A stretch of DNA of 64,000 nt from Mesostigma viride (taxonomy: Eukaryota; Streptophyta; Mesostigmatophyceae; Mesostigmatales; Mesostigmataceae). Below, in pieces: positions 54,701-64,000 of the stretch. The first letter of the stretch is position 1, and every line of letters starts with the position of its first letter. Position numbers and translations under genes: made by a program. The stretch is taken from positions 2,510,625 to 2,574,624 of the forward strand of contig RPFO01000130.1 in the NCBI GenBank assembly GCA_009746045.1, in the 5' to 3' direction. The notes under the pieces were generated by a model. The model had not been told where the DNA came from and searched no databases. It was given only the letters and a program-made list of their open reading frames with translations.

Positions 54701-57700
54701 CAGTGGGAACTGGGAATTATTGGCAAAGCGTGCGGCATGCTCGGGGCGAAAAACAAAGTGACGTGCTGCGCGAGCAATTTTCCTTGTGCTGGCTGGCGAT
54801 GGCAGGCAACGTAGGCTAGAAAATTGGGATGGGGAATGCGCAGCCATGGTTTTATACGTCAAAATTTTATGTTTGAAGAGCAAGTGCGAAATTTTATGAG
54901 CTGGAGGTGCGTCAACGGAGTGATACCTGCGTGGGAGAGGTCCGTGTCGCTATGGCGACCTGGAAATGGAATGTCGTTGTAGATTTAGGTATTGTAGTAT
55001 CATGCTTAACTGCTTTACGTATTGGGTGCCTAGTGAAATCAGTTTGCTGTTCGTGGAAGGCTTGGGGTGTGGCCAACGAGCTTCTGCTGTCGCCACATCA
55101 TATTGGAAAGAACGCTGGATTTTTTGCCACGGGACGTAACCGGCGATGCCGATGGTGAGGCGTTTGTTTCGATGACCGGGGTAGTACCTGCTCTCTTTCT
55201 GATGCATTTTCATGGTTGCGTTCTTTCCATTTCGCCGAATCCACCTAGTCGCAGCAAAGACATAGCGTAGCAAGGGTCTGCGTTTTATTTTCTTAGCCGT
55301 GCAGGACGCCATCTTCATGGTCCTTCGCATGTCCTGTGTGAACGTCCGTTGCCCAAGGATCTGTGATGCTTTTTTCTGGAATATACTGGGCGGTGAAAGC
55401 CCCTCTGGATGCTTGCCTGGTCACGGGTTTGGGGCGTCATTTACTGCTGTACTGGCTGACATTCATGGTGCTTTCTGCGTAAGCTGACTTGCTTCGCACG
55501 TGGATTTTGACTGGACTGAAGAGCGCGTCTGGTAGCATGTTTACGTGGTGTATAAGGTGATCAATCAACCATTTGTTTATAGAAGGTGTGACAATAGAAG
55601 GTGTGTTATATATTTCTTCATCAAGCATGTCAAAAGTAATCTCCACTCGCTTACAACCTGAATTTTGCTTTGCTGGGTCTGCTGTGTTTGTGTCTCACTG
55701 TGCAGGCTATCCCCTTGGTTGATCAACCAGGTGATTTTTGGTGGCAGCGGGGCCATATACTCTTCTTGGCGTTTTTCATCCATGGCATGTCAACCAACGC
55801 ATGCATGCCAGCCCCTCCCACACCCACGCACACATGTTAGCTATACCCCACAAACCCACGCATGGATTCCAGCCACCCCCCACATGCCCGCATGCATGCC
55901 AGCCACCCCACCAATCCACGCACGCATGCCAGCCACCCCCACACCCACGCACGCATGCCAGCCACCCCACAACCCACTTATGCATTCCAGCAACCCCCAC
56001 AGCCACTTACGCATGCCAGCCACCCCCCACCCCCACGCACGCATGGCAGCCACCCCACGAACCCACGCACGCGTGCCAGCCCCCCCTTAAAACCACGCAT
56101 GCATGGCAGCTCCCCACCACACCCACGCATGCATGCCACTCCCCCCGCCAACCACCCACGCATGCCAGCCCCCCGACACACGCATGGCAGCCCCCCCACA
56201 CACCCACGCACGCATGCCAGCCCTACCCCACATGCAGGCATGCATGCCAGCCACCCCCCACACCCACGCATGCATGCCAGCCCCTCCCACACCCACGCCC
56301 GCATGCCAGCTACCCCACAAACCCACGCATGCATGCCAGCGACCCCCCACATGCACGCATGCATGCCAGCCACCCCACCAACCCACGCACGCATGCCAGC
56401 CCATCACAAACCCACTTATGCATGCCAGCCACCCCCCACACCCACGTACGCATGCCAGCCACCCCACACACCCACGCACGCATGGCAGCCACCCCACCAA
56501 CCCACACACGCGTGCCAGCCCCCCCCTAACCCCACGCATGCATGGCAGCCCCCCACCACACCCACGCATGCATGCCACTCCCCCCCACACCCACGCACGC
56601 ATGCGAGCCCCCCCCACACCCACGCACGCATGCGAGCCCCCCCCCACCCACGCACGCATGCCAGCCCCACCCCACATGCAGGCATGCATGCCAGCCACCC
56701 CCCACACCCACGCATGCATGCCAGCCCCTCCCACACCCACGCCCGCATGCCAGCTACCCCACAAACCCACGCATGCATGCCAGCGACCCCCCACATGCAC
56801 GCATGCATGCCAGCCACCCCACCAACCCACGCACGCATGCCAGCCCATCACAAACCCACTTATGCATGCCAGCCACCCCCCACACCCACGTACGCATGCC
56901 AGCCACCCCACACACCCACGCACGCATGGCAGCCACCCCACCAACCCACACACGCGTGCCAGCCCCCCCCTAACCCCACGCATGCATGGCAGCCCCCCAC
57001 CACACCCACGCATGCATGCCACTCCCCCCCACACCCACGCACGCATGCGAGCCCCCCCCACACCCACGCACGCATGCGAGCCCCCCCACACCCACGCACG
57101 CATGCCAGCCCCACCCCACATGCAGGCATGCATGCCAGCCACCCCCCACACCCACGCATGCATGCCAGCCCCTCCCACACCCACGCCTGCATGCCAGCTA
57201 CCCCACAAACCCACGCATGCATGCCAGCGACCCCCCACATGCACGCATGCATGCCAGCCACCCCACCAACCCACGCACGCATGCCAGCCCATCACAAACC
57301 CACTTATGCATGCCAGCCACCCCCCACACCCACGTACGCATGCCAGCCACCCACACACCCACGCACGCATGGCAGCCACCCCACGAACCCACACACGCGT
57401 GCCAGCCCCCCCCTAACCCCACGCATGCATGGCAGCCCCCCACCACACCCACGCATGCATGCCACTCCCCCCCACACCCACGCACGCATGCGAGCCCCCC
57501 CCACACCCACGCACGCATGCGAGGCCCCCCCCACCCACGCAAGCATGCCAGCCCCCCCCATGAAGTCATAGTGGGCACCACGGAGTCATGCTATGATTTA
57601 ATTTTTTCAATTTCATAATGGGAATGACGGATGGTGCATGTGTGAACAAAGGAATGAAAGGATTGCCACTCAATGAATATTAATTAATGATGAAAATGGG

Positions 57701-58150
57701 AGTTTGCATGGGAGTGTTTGGTCCTTATGGCTGGCTTGCAAAAAGCAGTACCCAAATTTCGAAGTATTTGACAGCGAAATATCTGTAAAGTATATCGCAT
57801 GGTATAATTAATTAATGAATGGTACGCTGAAATTCATTGTGCGGGCTCTCTCTGCATGTGATAAACAATTTTAGCTTTGAGGGCATGCAACAAGACATGC
57901 TAGCATTAAAATGAAATTAAATTATAACATGACTAGTTGGGAGATCATGTACGACATGTAGCATAATTACGTACATGGCCACAATTGTGCCAATCAGGGC
58001 CCTCCTCTAGGTAGACTGTGCTAGGCAATTACAATTAGACAAATAAGGTCATTCAAAAAGGTTTAATTCTTCACCTACCTCCATCCATCCAGCAAGGGAA
58101 TATGTTAGCCAGTGCTACATGATGATCTCCCAACGGAGTCATGTTATGAT
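54701..58150 (+). mobile_element. Element I, copy 4
   Basis: It is flanked by GCGAAATAG at 54692-54700 and 58151-58159. It has the same ends as copies 1 and 2, and the extra length lies entirely in the minisatellite. Confidence 0.8.
55798..57559 (+). repeat. C-rich minisatellite in element I copy 4, triplicated
   Basis: There are about 59 units. The marker CACATGCAGG occurs at 56229, 56673 and 57117, spacing 444 bp each. The three higher-order copies are nearly identical over about 15 units, so the expansion is recent. The 569-codon frame here is an artefact of the stop-free unit. Confidence 0.95.
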
Positions 58151-58600
58151 GCGAAATAGTTCAGGATAAAATTTGTCAGAATTTCACTGGCGATACGAAC
58201 GTAACGAAATTTCCAAGTATCCGACGCCGAAATATCATTGTTGTATCGAATGGTATGCTGAAATTCATTGTGGTTCTGTCCGAGCTGACAAATTTGTCAG
58301 AAATTTCATTTTCGATACGAACGTGACGAAATTTCCAAGTATCTCACGCTCGGAGAGCTTCCACGGCGTTCACGGGGAAGGGTCCGTTGCGCGTGGCGCA
58401 CGGAGACGGTTCGTCCCGGTCGGAATCGTCCGCCCGCGCGTCCTCCGTGGAAGGGTCTTGGCGCGTCGCGCGGGCCGGTGCGGTTGGCGCCCAGAAGGTC
58501 GACTATCGGCCTCTGGGCCGCTAGCGGCGAGTCACGTCCTCTCAAGTCGGGGAGGGGGGGCGATAGCCCCCCCTCCCCCACTTTTTTCTTGTCCCCTAAT

Positions 58601-59647
58601 GTAACTACGATTTAGGAAGCCCGAAAACTTTGGCCGAGGCCGTAGGCCGAAGGTGGGGCCGTCCCCCGCGCCCCCTAGCGCGGGAGCGGACGACGTCCAG
58701 GACCGTAGCGAGATGGCCAATCGCCGTAGTACAAAGAAAATCCCCAAACCTTGGAGATCGAGTCTCACATCTCCTGAACGGGTGCTGAAACGCTGAACAT
58801 GTTCAGACTTTTGCGGGCAGGTGGGGCGTCTCGCCAATCCGCGCGGCCTCAGGAATTACGGCGCGTTGACTCTTTTAAACGTCAAACAAGCTACTGGCGA
58901 ATGGATCTCTCCTAAACTTTTCCCAGTTTCCCGTTGCACCACTTTGGACAAGGGGACCAACCGGTGCACGCCGTTTCGAATAACGCGCTCGAATAACGGC
59001 CACAACGTGAATGGAATGCGATTTTCTGAACGGATTGATCAAATTTGCAGGACGGTTGGAAGGTTCACAGCCGAACTGCCGTTCAGTCAGGGTGGTGCGA
59101 AATAGTTGAGGATAAAATTTGTCAGAATTTCACTGGCGATACGAACGTAACGAAATTTCCAAGTATCCGACGCGAATGGTATGCGGAAATTGATTGTGGT
59201 TCAGTCCGAGCGGAGAAATTTGTCAGAATTTCACTGGAGATACGACCGTAACGAAATTTCCAAGTATCTGACGCTGAAATATCTCTAAAGTATATCGAAT
59301 GGTATACTGAAATTCATTGTGGTTAAGTGCGAGCTTAAAATTTGTCAGAATTTCATTTTCGATACGAACGTGACGAAATTTCCAAGTATCTCACGCTCGG
59401 AGAGCTTCCACGGTCTTCACGGGGAAGGGTCCGTTGCGCGTGGCGCACGGAGACGGTTCGTCCCGGTCGGAATCGTCCGCCCGCGCGTCCTCCGTGGAAG
59501 GGTCTTGGCGCGTCGCGCGGGCCGGTGCGGTTGGCGCCCAGAAGGTCGACTATCGGCCTCTGGGCCGCTAGCGGCGAGTCACGTCCTCTCAAGTCGGGGA
59601 GGGGGGGCTATCGCCCCCCCTCCCCCACTTTTTTCTTGTCCCCTAAT
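58601..59647 (+). repeat. Module 21: short alpha module (1047 bp), loop-flipped hairpin
   Basis: Its start, GTAACTACGATTTAGGAAGC, resembles module 6. The empty element I site GCGAAATAG is at 59097-59105. Its hairpin at 59596-59625 has loop TATC instead of GATA. Confidence 0.92.
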
Positions 59648-60694
59648 GTAACTACGATTTAGGAAGCCCGAAAACTTTGGCCGAGGCCGTAGGCCGAAGG
59701 TGGGGCCGTCCCCCGCGCCCCCTAGCGCGGGAGCGGACGACGTCCAGGACCGTAGCGAGATGGCCAATCGCCGTAGTACAAAGAAAATCCCCAAACCTTG
59801 GAGATCGAGTCTCACATCTCCTGAACGGGTGCTGAAACGCTGAACATGTTCAGACTTTTGCGGGCAGGTGGGGCGTCTCGCCAATCCGCGCGGCCTCAGG
59901 AATTACGGCGCGTTGACTCTTTTAAACGTCAAACAAGCTACTGGCGAATGGATCTCTCCTAAACTTTTCCCAGTTTCCCGTTGCACCACTTTGGACAAGG
60001 GGACCAACCGGTGCACGCCGTTTCGAATAACGCGCTCGAATAACGGCCACAACGTGAATGGAATGCGATTTTCTGAACGGATTGATCAAATTTGCAGGAC
60101 GGTTGGAAGGTTCACAGCCGAACTGCCGTTCAGTCAGGGTGGTGCGAAATAGTTGAGGATAAAATTTGTCAGAATTTCACTGGCGATACGAACGTAACGA
60201 AATTTCCAAGTATCCGACGCGAATGGTATGCGGAAATTGATTGTGGTTCAGTCCGAGCGGAGAAATTTGTCAGAATTTCACTGGAGATACGACCGTAACG
60301 AAATTTCCAAGTATCTGACGCTGAAATATCTCTAAAGTATATCGAATGGTATACTGAAATTCATTGTGGTTAAGTGCGAGCTTAAAATTTGTCAGAATTT
60401 CATTTTCGATACGAACGTGACGAAATTTCCAAGTATCTCACGCTCGGAGAGCTTCCACGGTCTTCACGGGGAAGGGTCCGTTGCGCGTGGCGCACGGAGA
60501 CGGTTCGTCCCGGTCGGAATCGTCCGCCCGCGCGTCCTCCGTGGAAGGGTCTTGGCGCGTCGCGCGGGCCGGTGCGGTTGGCGCCCAGAAGGTCGACTAT
60601 CGGCCTCTGGGCCGCTAGCGGCGAGTCACGTCCTCTCAAGTCGGGGAGGGGGGGCTATCGCCCCCCCTCCCCCACTTTTTTCTTGTCCCCTAAT
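59648..60694 (+). repeat. Module 22: short alpha module (1047 bp), loop-flipped hairpin
   Basis: It is a tandem copy of module 21, apparently identical in length and nearly so in sequence. The empty element I site is at 60144-60152 and the hairpin at 60643-60672. Confidence 0.93.
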
Positions 60695-61726
60695 GTAACT
60701 ACGATTTAGGAAGCCCGAAAACTTTGGCCGAGGCCGTAGGCCGAAGGTGGGGCCGTCCCCCGCGCCCCCTAGCGCGGGAGCGGACGACGTCCAGGACCGT
60801 AGCGAGATGGCCAATCGCCGTAGTACAAAGAAAATCCCCAAAACTTGGAGATCGAGTCTCACATCTCCTGAACGGGTGCTGAAACGCTGAACATGTTCAG
60901 ACTTTTGCGGGCAGGTGGGGCGTCTCGCCAATCCGCGCGGCCTCAGGAATTACGGCGCGTTGACTCTTTTAAACGTCAAACAAGCTACTGGCGAATGGAT
61001 CTCTCCTAAACTTTTCCCAGTTTCCCGTTGCACCACTTTGGACAAGGGGACCAACCGGTGCACGCCGTTTCGAATAACGCGCTCGAATAACGGCCACAAC
61101 GTGAATGGAATGCGATTTTCTGAACGGATTGATCAAATTTGCAGGACGGTTGGAAGGTTCACAGCCGAACTGCCGTTCAGTCAGGGTGGTGCGAAATAGT
61201 TGAGGATAAAATTTGTCAGAATTTCACTGGCGATACGAACGTAACGAAATTTCCAAGTATCCGACGCGAATGGTATGCGGAAATTGATTGTGGTTCAGTC
61301 CGAGCGGAGAAATTTGTCAGAATTTCACTGGAGATACGACCGTAACGAAATTTCCAAGTATCTGACGCTGAAATATCTCTAAAGTATATCGAATGGTATA
61401 CTGAAATTCATTGTGGTTAAGTGCGAGCTTAAAATTTGTCAGAATTTCATTTTCGATACGAACGTGACGAAATTTCCAAGTATCTCACGCTCGGAGAGCT
61501 TCCACGGTCTTCACGGGGAAGGGTCCGTTGCGCGTGGCGCACGGAGACGGTTCGTCCCGGTCGGAATCGTCCGCCCGCGCGTCCTCCGTGGAAGGGTCTT
61601 GGCGCGTCGCGCGGGCCGGTGCGGTTGGCGCCCAGAAGGTCGACTATCGGCCTCTGGGCCGCTAGCGGCGAGTCACGTCCTCTCAAGTCGGGGAGGGGGG
61701 GCTATCGCCCCCCCTCCCCCACTTTT
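60695..61726 (+). repeat. Module 23: short alpha module lacking its 3' junction
   Basis: It is the third tandem 1047-type unit. After block X the sequence CACTTT passes directly into TAGCGCGGGAGCGG, an alpha interior segment. The T6-CTTG-TCCCC-CTAA junction and the first ~85 bases of the next module are therefore deleted. The hairpin is at 61690-61719. Confidence 0.9.
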
Positions 61727-62690
61727 AGCGCGGGAGCGGACGCCGTCCAGGACCGTTGCGAGATGGCCAATCGCCGTAGTACAAAGAAAATCCCCAAACC
61801 TTGGAGATCGACTGTCACAAAGTCTGAACGGGTGCTGAAACGCTGAACATGTTCAGACTTTTGCGGGCAGGTGGGGCGTCTCGCCAATCTGCGCGGCCTC
61901 AGGAATTACGGCGCGTTGACTCTTTTAAACGTCAAACAAGCTACTGGCGAATGGATCTCTCCTAAACTTTTCGCAGTTTCCCGTTGCACCACTTTGGACA
62001 AGGGGACCAATCGGTGCACGCCGTTTCGAATAACGCGCTCGAATTTAGGGCCACAACGTCAATGGAATGCGATTTTCTGAACGGATGGATCAAATTTGCA
62101 GGACGGTTGGAAGGTTCAGAGCCGAACTGGCGTTCAGTCAGGGTGGTGCGAAATAGTTGAGGATAAAATTTGTCAGAATTTCACTGGCGATACGAACGTA
62201 ACGAAATTTCCAAGTATCCGACGCGAATGGTATGCGGAAATTGATTGTGGTTCAGTCCGAGCGGAGAAATTTGTCAGAATTTCACTGGAGATACGACCGT
62301 AACGAAATTTCCAAGTATCTGACGCTGAAATATCTCTAAAGTATATCGAATGGTATACTGAAATTCATAGTGGTTAAGTGCGAGCTTAAAATTTGTCAGA
62401 AATTTCATTTTCGATACGAACGTGACGAAATTTCCAAGTATCTCACGCTCGGAGAGCTTCCACGGTCTTCACGGGGAAGGGTCCGTTGCGCGTGGCGCAC
62501 GGAGACGGTTCGTCCCGGTCGGAATCGTCCGCCCGCGCGTCCTCCGTGGAAGGGTCTTGGCGCGTCGCGCGGGCCGGTGCGGTTGGCGCCCAGAAGGTCG
62601 ACTATCGGCCTCTGGGCCGCTAGCGGCGAGTCACGTCCTCTCAAGTCGGGGAGGGGGGGCTATCGCCCCCCCTCCCCCACTTTTTTCTTG
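61727..62690 (+). repeat. Module 24: last, 5'-deleted short alpha module; array end
   Basis: It resembles module 0 (shared variants CCAATCTGCGCGGCC and CTCGAATTTAGGGCC) and keeps an empty element I site at 62148-62156. Block X ends ...T6-CTTG at 62690, where array homology stops and CTGGTTGATACC follows. Module 7 also has an X fragment ending CTTG followed by CTGG (13747). Confidence 0.9.
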
Positions 62691-63190
62691 CTGGTTGATA
62701 CCTAAACTTGATTCGATGCTGGTTGAGAAACTTGTTTGAAAACTACACCCCTCACATTGTTTGTTTTACTAAATAATTCTGAGGCGCGGCGTCGACCACC
62801 TGCAACGATAAATAGAACAAAAGATTCTTTTAATTTTTTTAAAAATAATTATTCCTGAGCGTACTCCCCTGTCTTTTTTCATAGCTACCAAACAAACAAA
62901 GAAAGTGTAAATAAATATTCTTTGACTGCCCAACTGAAGCGCTTCTTTTGCGGTAAAAAACAAAGAATCTCTGGCTGAAAAATTTGCTCAGTTACTAGCC
63001 GTCAAAAGAGCAGTGCAGGCTGTGCAGCCTAGTGCAGCCGGCTGGGTAGCCTGGGTTATAAAACAAACAAAGAATTATTAAATTTCGCAGCTAGTTCAAC
63101 GGTTGTTTGGTAACCAAACAAACAAACTAATCACTAATTAATTGGACGGGCACATTAGCACTTGCAACCAATAAAACGCTTTTTTCTAAT
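62691..63190. other. AT-rich non-array flank
   Basis: No repeat shared with the array is visible. The sequence is AT-rich, with several AAACAAACAAAGAA-like words (about 62890, 62963, 63064, 63114). A minus-strand frame at 62769-62963 is short and unremarkable. I see no gene. Confidence 0.6.
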
Positions 63191-64000
63191 TCCAAAATGC
63201 TAGGGGTGCCGGCGCTGCGGTGTAGTTGTTGTTGTTCTTGTTGTGTCCCACGCCGCACATGGGCAGCAGAGAATCTACAGAGGCCGAGGGCCGGATACCG
63301 TATATTAGGCTGCGGTGTAAGTTGTGTACCTTACAGCATGAGGTGGGCCCCGCCGCGCCGGCACCTAGGAGAGCCAGCCGTCTGGCCGGATCCGCGCCGG
63401 GTACTTTTCTCCACAGCCGGATCCGTCCGGATCCGGCAGCCGGATCCGACGGATCCGGCTGTAAACGAAGCGCTGGCACAGTGCCCAGTTACACGTACTG
63501 CCTATATGTTCTGTCTATGTGCACTCAGCCGCTAACCAAAAGTATGGCGTATGCATGCTCTGAGCTCTGCATGCAGGCATACCCGACTGAGAGGGGACCC
63601 GACTGATGAGACTAGGAGAGTATACAGTAAACGCGATCAAGAGGGATCGCATTGTGCCAGGGTTACGCCGAAAATTTTTCGTCAAGAGGTAGACGCGGTT
63701 AGGATGGCCCGTGTAGAGGTCCAATCAGGTCGTATTGCCCACACTTTCACCTCGTTGGCTTTGTGGACTCATTGATTCTTACCACCGAAATTGAACCCGA
63801 ACCGCAACGTGAATGCTATATCCACTTTTCATACCTCTGTCGGCCAAACCGGCGTGGGACAATAAACTGAACTGAACCGAACGTGCCTTCGCAGCGGTCA
63901 TCGTGCAAAAGTGGGGGTTGCACAAGGACATGACTTGGTGTCCTCATCTCCTCTCAATGCTCGCGTGCGGGATCCTCGCATCAACGGTGAGGTACGCGGT
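63191..64000. other. GC-richer non-array flank, no recognised gene
   Basis: Short overlapping frames exist on both strands (for example 63197-63535, 63226-63606, 63551-63775, and minus 63186-63479), but none shows a family signature and they conflict with each other. The most notable feature is the GGATCC-rich inverted repeat at 63414-63461. AATAAA at 63861-63866 could be a polyadenylation signal, but nothing supports a transcript. Confidence 0.5.
63414..63461. repeat. 48-bp nested palindrome of CCGGATCC words
   Basis: The outer arms CAGCCGGATCCGTC and GACGGATCCGGCTG are exact reverse complements. The inner part is itself nearly palindromic around GGATCCGGCAGCCGGATCC. GGATCC occurs four times within the 48 bases, and a further one precedes at about 63388. 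Function is unknown; it could be an end of an element or a protein-binding cluster. Confidence 0.75.

Larger units (their letters stand above)
54195..58600 (+). repeat. Module 20: long alpha module (4406 bp) carrying element I
   Basis: It is like modules 3 and 4 but about 440 bp longer because of a third higher-order copy in the minisatellite. Its 5' part differs slightly (GATCGATTCTCGAGTTTCCT). Hairpin X is at 58549-58578, loop GATA. Confidence 0.92.

Noticed and set aside
63602-63676. CTGATGAG followed later by CGAAA, resembling a hammerhead ribozyme core
   Set aside because: The bases between do not form the required stem II by eye, and a 7-mer match is expected several times in a window of this size.
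62769-63775. A protein-coding gene in the right flank
   Set aside because: Frames are short, overlap on both strands and show no motif I can name; a gene continuing beyond the window cannot be excluded.

Overview
This window is non-coding, repeat-dominated eukaryotic DNA. I find no intact gene, rRNA, tRNA or bacterial feature. The only recognisable protein-coding sequence is a 5'-truncated C-terminal piece of a non-LTR (LINE-type) retrotransposon ORF at 35497-35871, plus a more decayed copy of the same region at 34425-34640. The base composition is mixed and moderately GC-rich, with nested retroelement debris and C-rich minisatellites. That suggests a subtelomeric, pericentromeric or other heterochromatic array of a eukaryote, possibly an alga or other protist. 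The species cannot be named from the sequence, and no canonical telomere tract is visible.

From position 1 to 62690 the sequence is one head-to-tail array of about 25 modules, all on the same strand. Modules meet at a conserved junction (CTTGTCCCC, two bases, then CTAGTAACTACGATT or a close variant). Two module classes alternate irregularly. Class alpha starts GATTTATGAAG or similar, carries 100-120 bp A-repeats, and ends in GC-rich block X. Block X has a perfect 13-bp G/C hairpin with a 4-base loop, followed by T6. Class beta starts GATTTAGCCCATCGC or GATTAACCCCAACGC and ends in GC-rich block Y, with a GTGGGGGGCC/GGCCCCCCCAC hairpin. Short modules (1047 bp alpha, 1113-1133 bp beta) are the core form. 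Long modules (about 4 kb) are short modules that carry a roughly 3-kb minisatellite-bearing element.

The ~3-kb elements fall into three diverged subfamilies. Element I (four copies, in alpha) sits exactly between 9-bp direct repeats GCGAAATAG, and the empty site is present in the short alpha modules of the same window. Element II (five copies, in beta) lies between 22-bp imperfect direct repeats. Element III (one copy, 31723-34310) is the most diverged and carries a G-rich satellite in place of the C-rich one. The C-rich minisatellite has a unit of about 30 bp (ACCCACGCATGCATGCCAGC type) and in element I a higher-order period of about 445 bp. All the long open frames in the window are artefacts of that stop-free repeat.

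Two regions break the array. A 3500-bp unrelated segment (24615-28114) splits one beta module exactly. At 31723-36160 an alpha module is split by element III, LINE remnants, a GC block Z, and a fold-back element with a 9-bp target-site duplication that itself hosts a 512-bp LINE fragment with an 8-bp target-site duplication. The array ends at 62690, and 62691-64000 is non-array DNA with no gene I can recognise.

The most interesting reading has two parts. The module ends look like Helitron 3' ends (hairpin, then 11 nt, then CTAG), so the array may be a rolling-circle concatemer. Separately, element I shares its 3' terminal stem-loop with the LINE fragment, so it may have been mobilised by that LINE in trans. 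Both are inferences from structure: no Rep/helicase ORF and no full-length reverse transcriptase are present here.
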